Shown here in pieces: positions 6,601-7,955 of a DNA stretch of 7,955 nt. Within the stretch, counting starts at the first letter, position 1. The number at the start of each line of letters is the position of its first letter. Both the position numbers and the translations under genes were made by a program. This DNA is from Alphaproteobacteria bacterium. Lineage in GTDB: Bacteria > Pseudomonadota > Alphaproteobacteria > Micavibrionales > CSBR16-224. The notes beneath the pieces were generated by a model. The model was not told the origin of the DNA, ran no database searches, and saw only the letters and a list, made by a program, of their open reading frames with translations. The stretch is from positions 1-7,955 of the forward strand of contig SKHU01000166.1 in NCBI GenBank assembly GCA_007116755.1, in the 5' to 3' direction.

Positions 6601-7371
6601 ATGCTGGTGCTGATTTCCCCCGCCAAAAAACTTGATTTTGACAGCAAACCGCCCTGCCCCGACTTCACAAAACCGCTGTTTGCACAACTGACGGGCGAAC
6701 TTGTCACGCTGGCCAAAAAACTCAGCCGTGCCGATCTCAAGCGTCTGATGAGTCTTTCGGACAATCTGGCGGAACTGAATTATGTGCGCTATCAAAGTTT
6801 CCAGCCGAACTTCACGCCAGATAACGCCAAACAGGCCGCTTTTGCATTTCGCGGCGATACTTATGTCGGGCTGGATGCGGACAGCCTGTCGGCGGAGGAT
6901 TTAAAATATGCGCAGGATCATTTACGCATTCTGTCCGGCCTTTACGGACTGCTGCGTCCGCTGGATCTGATGCAGCCCTACCGGTTGGAAATGGGCACAA
7001 AATTCAAAAACCCGAAAGGCGAAGACCTTTACGATTTCTGGCAGGATATTTTGACAAAAGCCGTCAATGACGATATTTCCGGCCATAAAAGCCGCGTTGT
7101 TGTTAATCTGGCCTCAAACGAATATATCAAAGCCGTCGATCCGAAATCGCTTGATGCGGATTTTATCACGCCGCATTTCAAGGAGATCAAAGACGGAAAA
7201 CCGAAAACCATCGGGCTTTTGGCCAAACGCGCGCGCGGCATGATGGCACGTTATATTATTCAAAACCGTATTGAAGACCCCGAAGCGCTGCAACAATTTT
7301 CTGAAGACGGCTACCGATTCCGCCCCGATCTGTCAAAAGACAAGGAGCCGGTTTTCACGCGCGGCGGCTGA
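6601..7371 (+). CDS. yaaA: Peroxide stress protein YaaA (UPF0246 / DUF328 family)
   Basis: This 256-residue protein begins with the family signature LISPAKKLDF (4-13). It also has FRGDTYVGLDA (83-93), LSGLYGLLRPLDLMQPYRLEMG (111-132, the most conserved block), NLASNEY (169-175) and KRARGMMARYI (209-219). Length is typical. In E. coli, YaaA limits free iron and oxidative DNA damage during hydrogen peroxide stress, and the family has a DNA-binding fold; its exact activity is not settled. The start is supported by AAAGGAG (6584-6590) 10 bases upstream. Only 29 bp separate it from the fghA stop with no terminator between, so co-transcription with adhC-fghA is likely. This ties aldehyde and peroxide stress together. 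Confidence 0.95.
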   Translation: MLVLISPAKKLDFDSKPPCPDFTKPLFAQLTGELVTLAKKLSRADLKRLMSLSDNLAELNYVRYQSFQPNFTPDNAKQAAFAFRGDTYVGLDADSLSAEDLKYAQDHLRILSGLYGLLRPLDLMQPYRLEMGTKFKNPKGEDLYDFWQDILTKAVNDDISGHKSRVVVNLASNEYIKAVDPKSLDADFITPHFKEIKDGKPKTIGLLAKRARGMMARYIIQNRIEDPEALQQFSEDGYRFRPDLSKDKEPVFTRGG

Positions 7372-7386
7372 GAGTTTTCTTAAACC

Positions 7387-7412
7387 GTCATCCTGAGCAA
7401 AGCGAAGGATCT
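7387..7412. repeat. Dispersed intergenic repeat of the TCATCCTGAGC...GAAGGATCT type
   Basis: The segment GTCATCCTGAGC followed by AAAGCGAAGGATCT matches, from memory, a short repeat found between genes in many unrelated bacterial genomes. When translated backwards it gives the familiar peptide ILRFAQDDG in spurious ORFs. It forms an imperfect hairpin: ATCCT (7390-7394) pairs with AGGAT (7406-7410), then two G-A / A-G mismatches, then GC/GC around AAA. Copy number in this genome cannot be seen here. Confidence 0.65.
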
Positions 7413-7459
7413 CCCCCGTCTGGAAAAAAGCGGGGTAAAGGAGTCGGAAATCGGGGGAG
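7411..7459. repeat. GC-rich inverted repeat with competing inner hairpin
   Basis: CTCCCCCG (7411-7418) and CGGGGGAG (7452-7459) are perfect 8-base reverse complements with a 33-base loop. CGGGG at 7431-7435 can instead pair with CCCCG at 7414-7418, so two stems exclude each other. It directly adjoins the dispersed repeat and probably belongs to the same element. No T-run follows on either strand, so it is not a classical terminator for yaaA, although it is the only strong structure after that gene. Confidence 0.55.
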
Positions 7460-7486
7460 GCGATACCTATTAAATAAAGCGGAATT

Positions 7487-7558
7487 GACACAATCGGCGC
7501 GGTGGGAGAGTTTAGATAAGGGTTGTAAAATGAAACGGAGGAATTTAAGTATTGTGTC
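7487..7558. repeat. 8-base inverted repeat GACACAAT / ATTGTGTC
   Basis: GACACAAT (7487-7494) is the exact reverse complement of ATTGTGTC (7551-7558), 56 bases apart. The interval includes a GGAGG (7537-7541) and no convincing promoter. It may mark the ends of a small element or be chance. Confidence 0.35.
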
Positions 7559-7578
7559 CCCAGATTTCCCCAGATTTC
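7557..7578. repeat. Tandem 10-base direct repeat
   Basis: TCCCCAGATT occurs twice head to tail (7557-7566 and 7567-7576), followed by TC, the start of a third unit. It lies just upstream of the small gene at 7593 and directly abuts the 8-base inverted repeat. Confidence 0.8.
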
Positions 7579-7592
7579 GTAGAGTTTATATA

Positions 7593-7946
7593 ATGAAAAA
7601 ATCCCCTGAAATAAAAGCTTATTATGCGCTGCGACCCGCAGACTACGGTTATCTGGAATCTCTGAATCTACGCCAAAATGTTCCACCGGAGAACAATGAG
7701 GGTTTCGATATTCTCCTGCGTCTTGCATCTTCTACCTCGGCAACGGCAAAGTTCCTAACGCTGGAATTTAAAGGTGCGCGAGACCGTCGTATCGGGTCAT
7801 TGGAAGGCCTCCGGTGTCTCTTGGTCGATGTGCGTTCGATTAAAGAGGATCAGTTGGAAGATTTGAATTATCGTGTGACAGAGGATGAAGAAAACGCCTT
7901 CTCCTTTAGCTGTAGAGAATTTACAGCAAAAGTCTGTAACAACTAG
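7593..7946 (+). CDS. Small acidic protein of unknown function (possibly immunity-like)
   Basis: The chosen start gives 117 residues (MKKSPEIKAYYALRP...). There is no signal peptide or membrane segment. The middle alternates hydrophobic and charged residues (FLTLEFKGARDRRIGSLEGL, 54-73), suggesting a beta-strand-rich fold, followed by an acidic stretch VTEDEENAFSFSC (95-107). The pattern recalls short solitary proteins that resemble contact-toxin immunity proteins, but this is from memory and uncertain; no toxin lies in the window. The start is doubtful. ATG 7593 has only a weak GTAGAG 8 bases upstream, whereas GGAGG (7537-7541) lies 12 bases before an in-frame GTG at 7554 and 9 before an ATT. 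An upstream ATG at 7530 is also in frame, but those leader residues would be encoded by the tandem repeat. Codon choice is less GC-rich at third positions than in adhC or fghA, which hints at separate ancestry. Confidence 0.6.
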   Translation: MKKSPEIKAYYALRPADYGYLESLNLRQNVPPENNEGFDILLRLASSTSATAKFLTLEFKGARDRRIGSLEGLRCLLVDVRSIKEDQLEDLNYRVTEDEENAFSFSCREFTAKVCNN

Positions 7947-7955
7947 GGAAATTCG

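Noticed and set aside
7372..7592. CRISPR array or insertion sequence
   Set aside because: The repeats differ from one another, are not regularly spaced, and no transposase or Cas gene is present.
7333..7728. A 131-codon minus-strand frame containing ILRFAQDDG
   Set aside because: This peptide is the usual false translation of the dispersed repeat; the frame also runs antisense over the ends of yaaA and the small gene.

Overview
The window looks like chromosomal DNA from a proteobacterium, most likely an alphaproteobacterium of medium GC content. The class III alcohol dehydrogenase / S-formylglutathione hydrolase pair, the bacterial tRNAs with encoded CCA, the sigma-70-like promoters and the lysine/alanine-rich histone-like protein all fit this. 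Assignment below class is not possible from the sequence alone. No phage, transposase, CRISPR array or defence cassette is visible; most of the window is ordinary core chromosome.

Layout. (1) 1-395: tRNA-Leu(CAG) on the minus strand and tRNA-Lys(TTT) on the plus strand diverge from a 149-bp spacer carrying a promoter for each. (2) 396-930: a short plus-strand gene encodes a 102-residue histone H1-like protein made almost only of Lys, Ala and Thr. It converges on the next gene and the two share a hairpin terminator. (3) 883-4447, minus strand: a PLP-dependent fold-type I aminotransferase is followed downstream by an unrecognised 736-residue multi-spanning membrane protein. The second gene has its own likely promoter and a large, probably periplasmic, domain with three close cysteine pairs. 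(4) 4549-7371, plus strand: a compact cluster reads adhC/frmA (S-(hydroxymethyl)glutathione dehydrogenase), fghA/frmB (S-formylglutathione hydrolase) and yaaA (peroxide-stress family). (5) 7372-7592: a repeat-rich spacer holds a copy of what looks like a widespread intergenic repeat and several inverted and tandem repeats. (6) 7593-7946: a small uncharacterised acidic protein.

How the genes work together. The adhC-fghA pair carries out glutathione-dependent formaldehyde detoxification. Formaldehyde and glutathione form S-hydroxymethylglutathione spontaneously, AdhC oxidises it to S-formylglutathione with NAD+, and FghA hydrolyses that to formate and glutathione. The two genes overlap by 17 bp and are probably translationally coupled. 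YaaA follows after 29 bp, so a thiol/aldehyde stress function and an oxidative-stress function probably share a transcript. The aminotransferase is divergent from this operon across about 100 bp and has no evident metabolic link to it. The parts least explained by known biology are the 736-residue membrane protein, the repeat mosaic at 7387-7578, and the small protein at the right edge.
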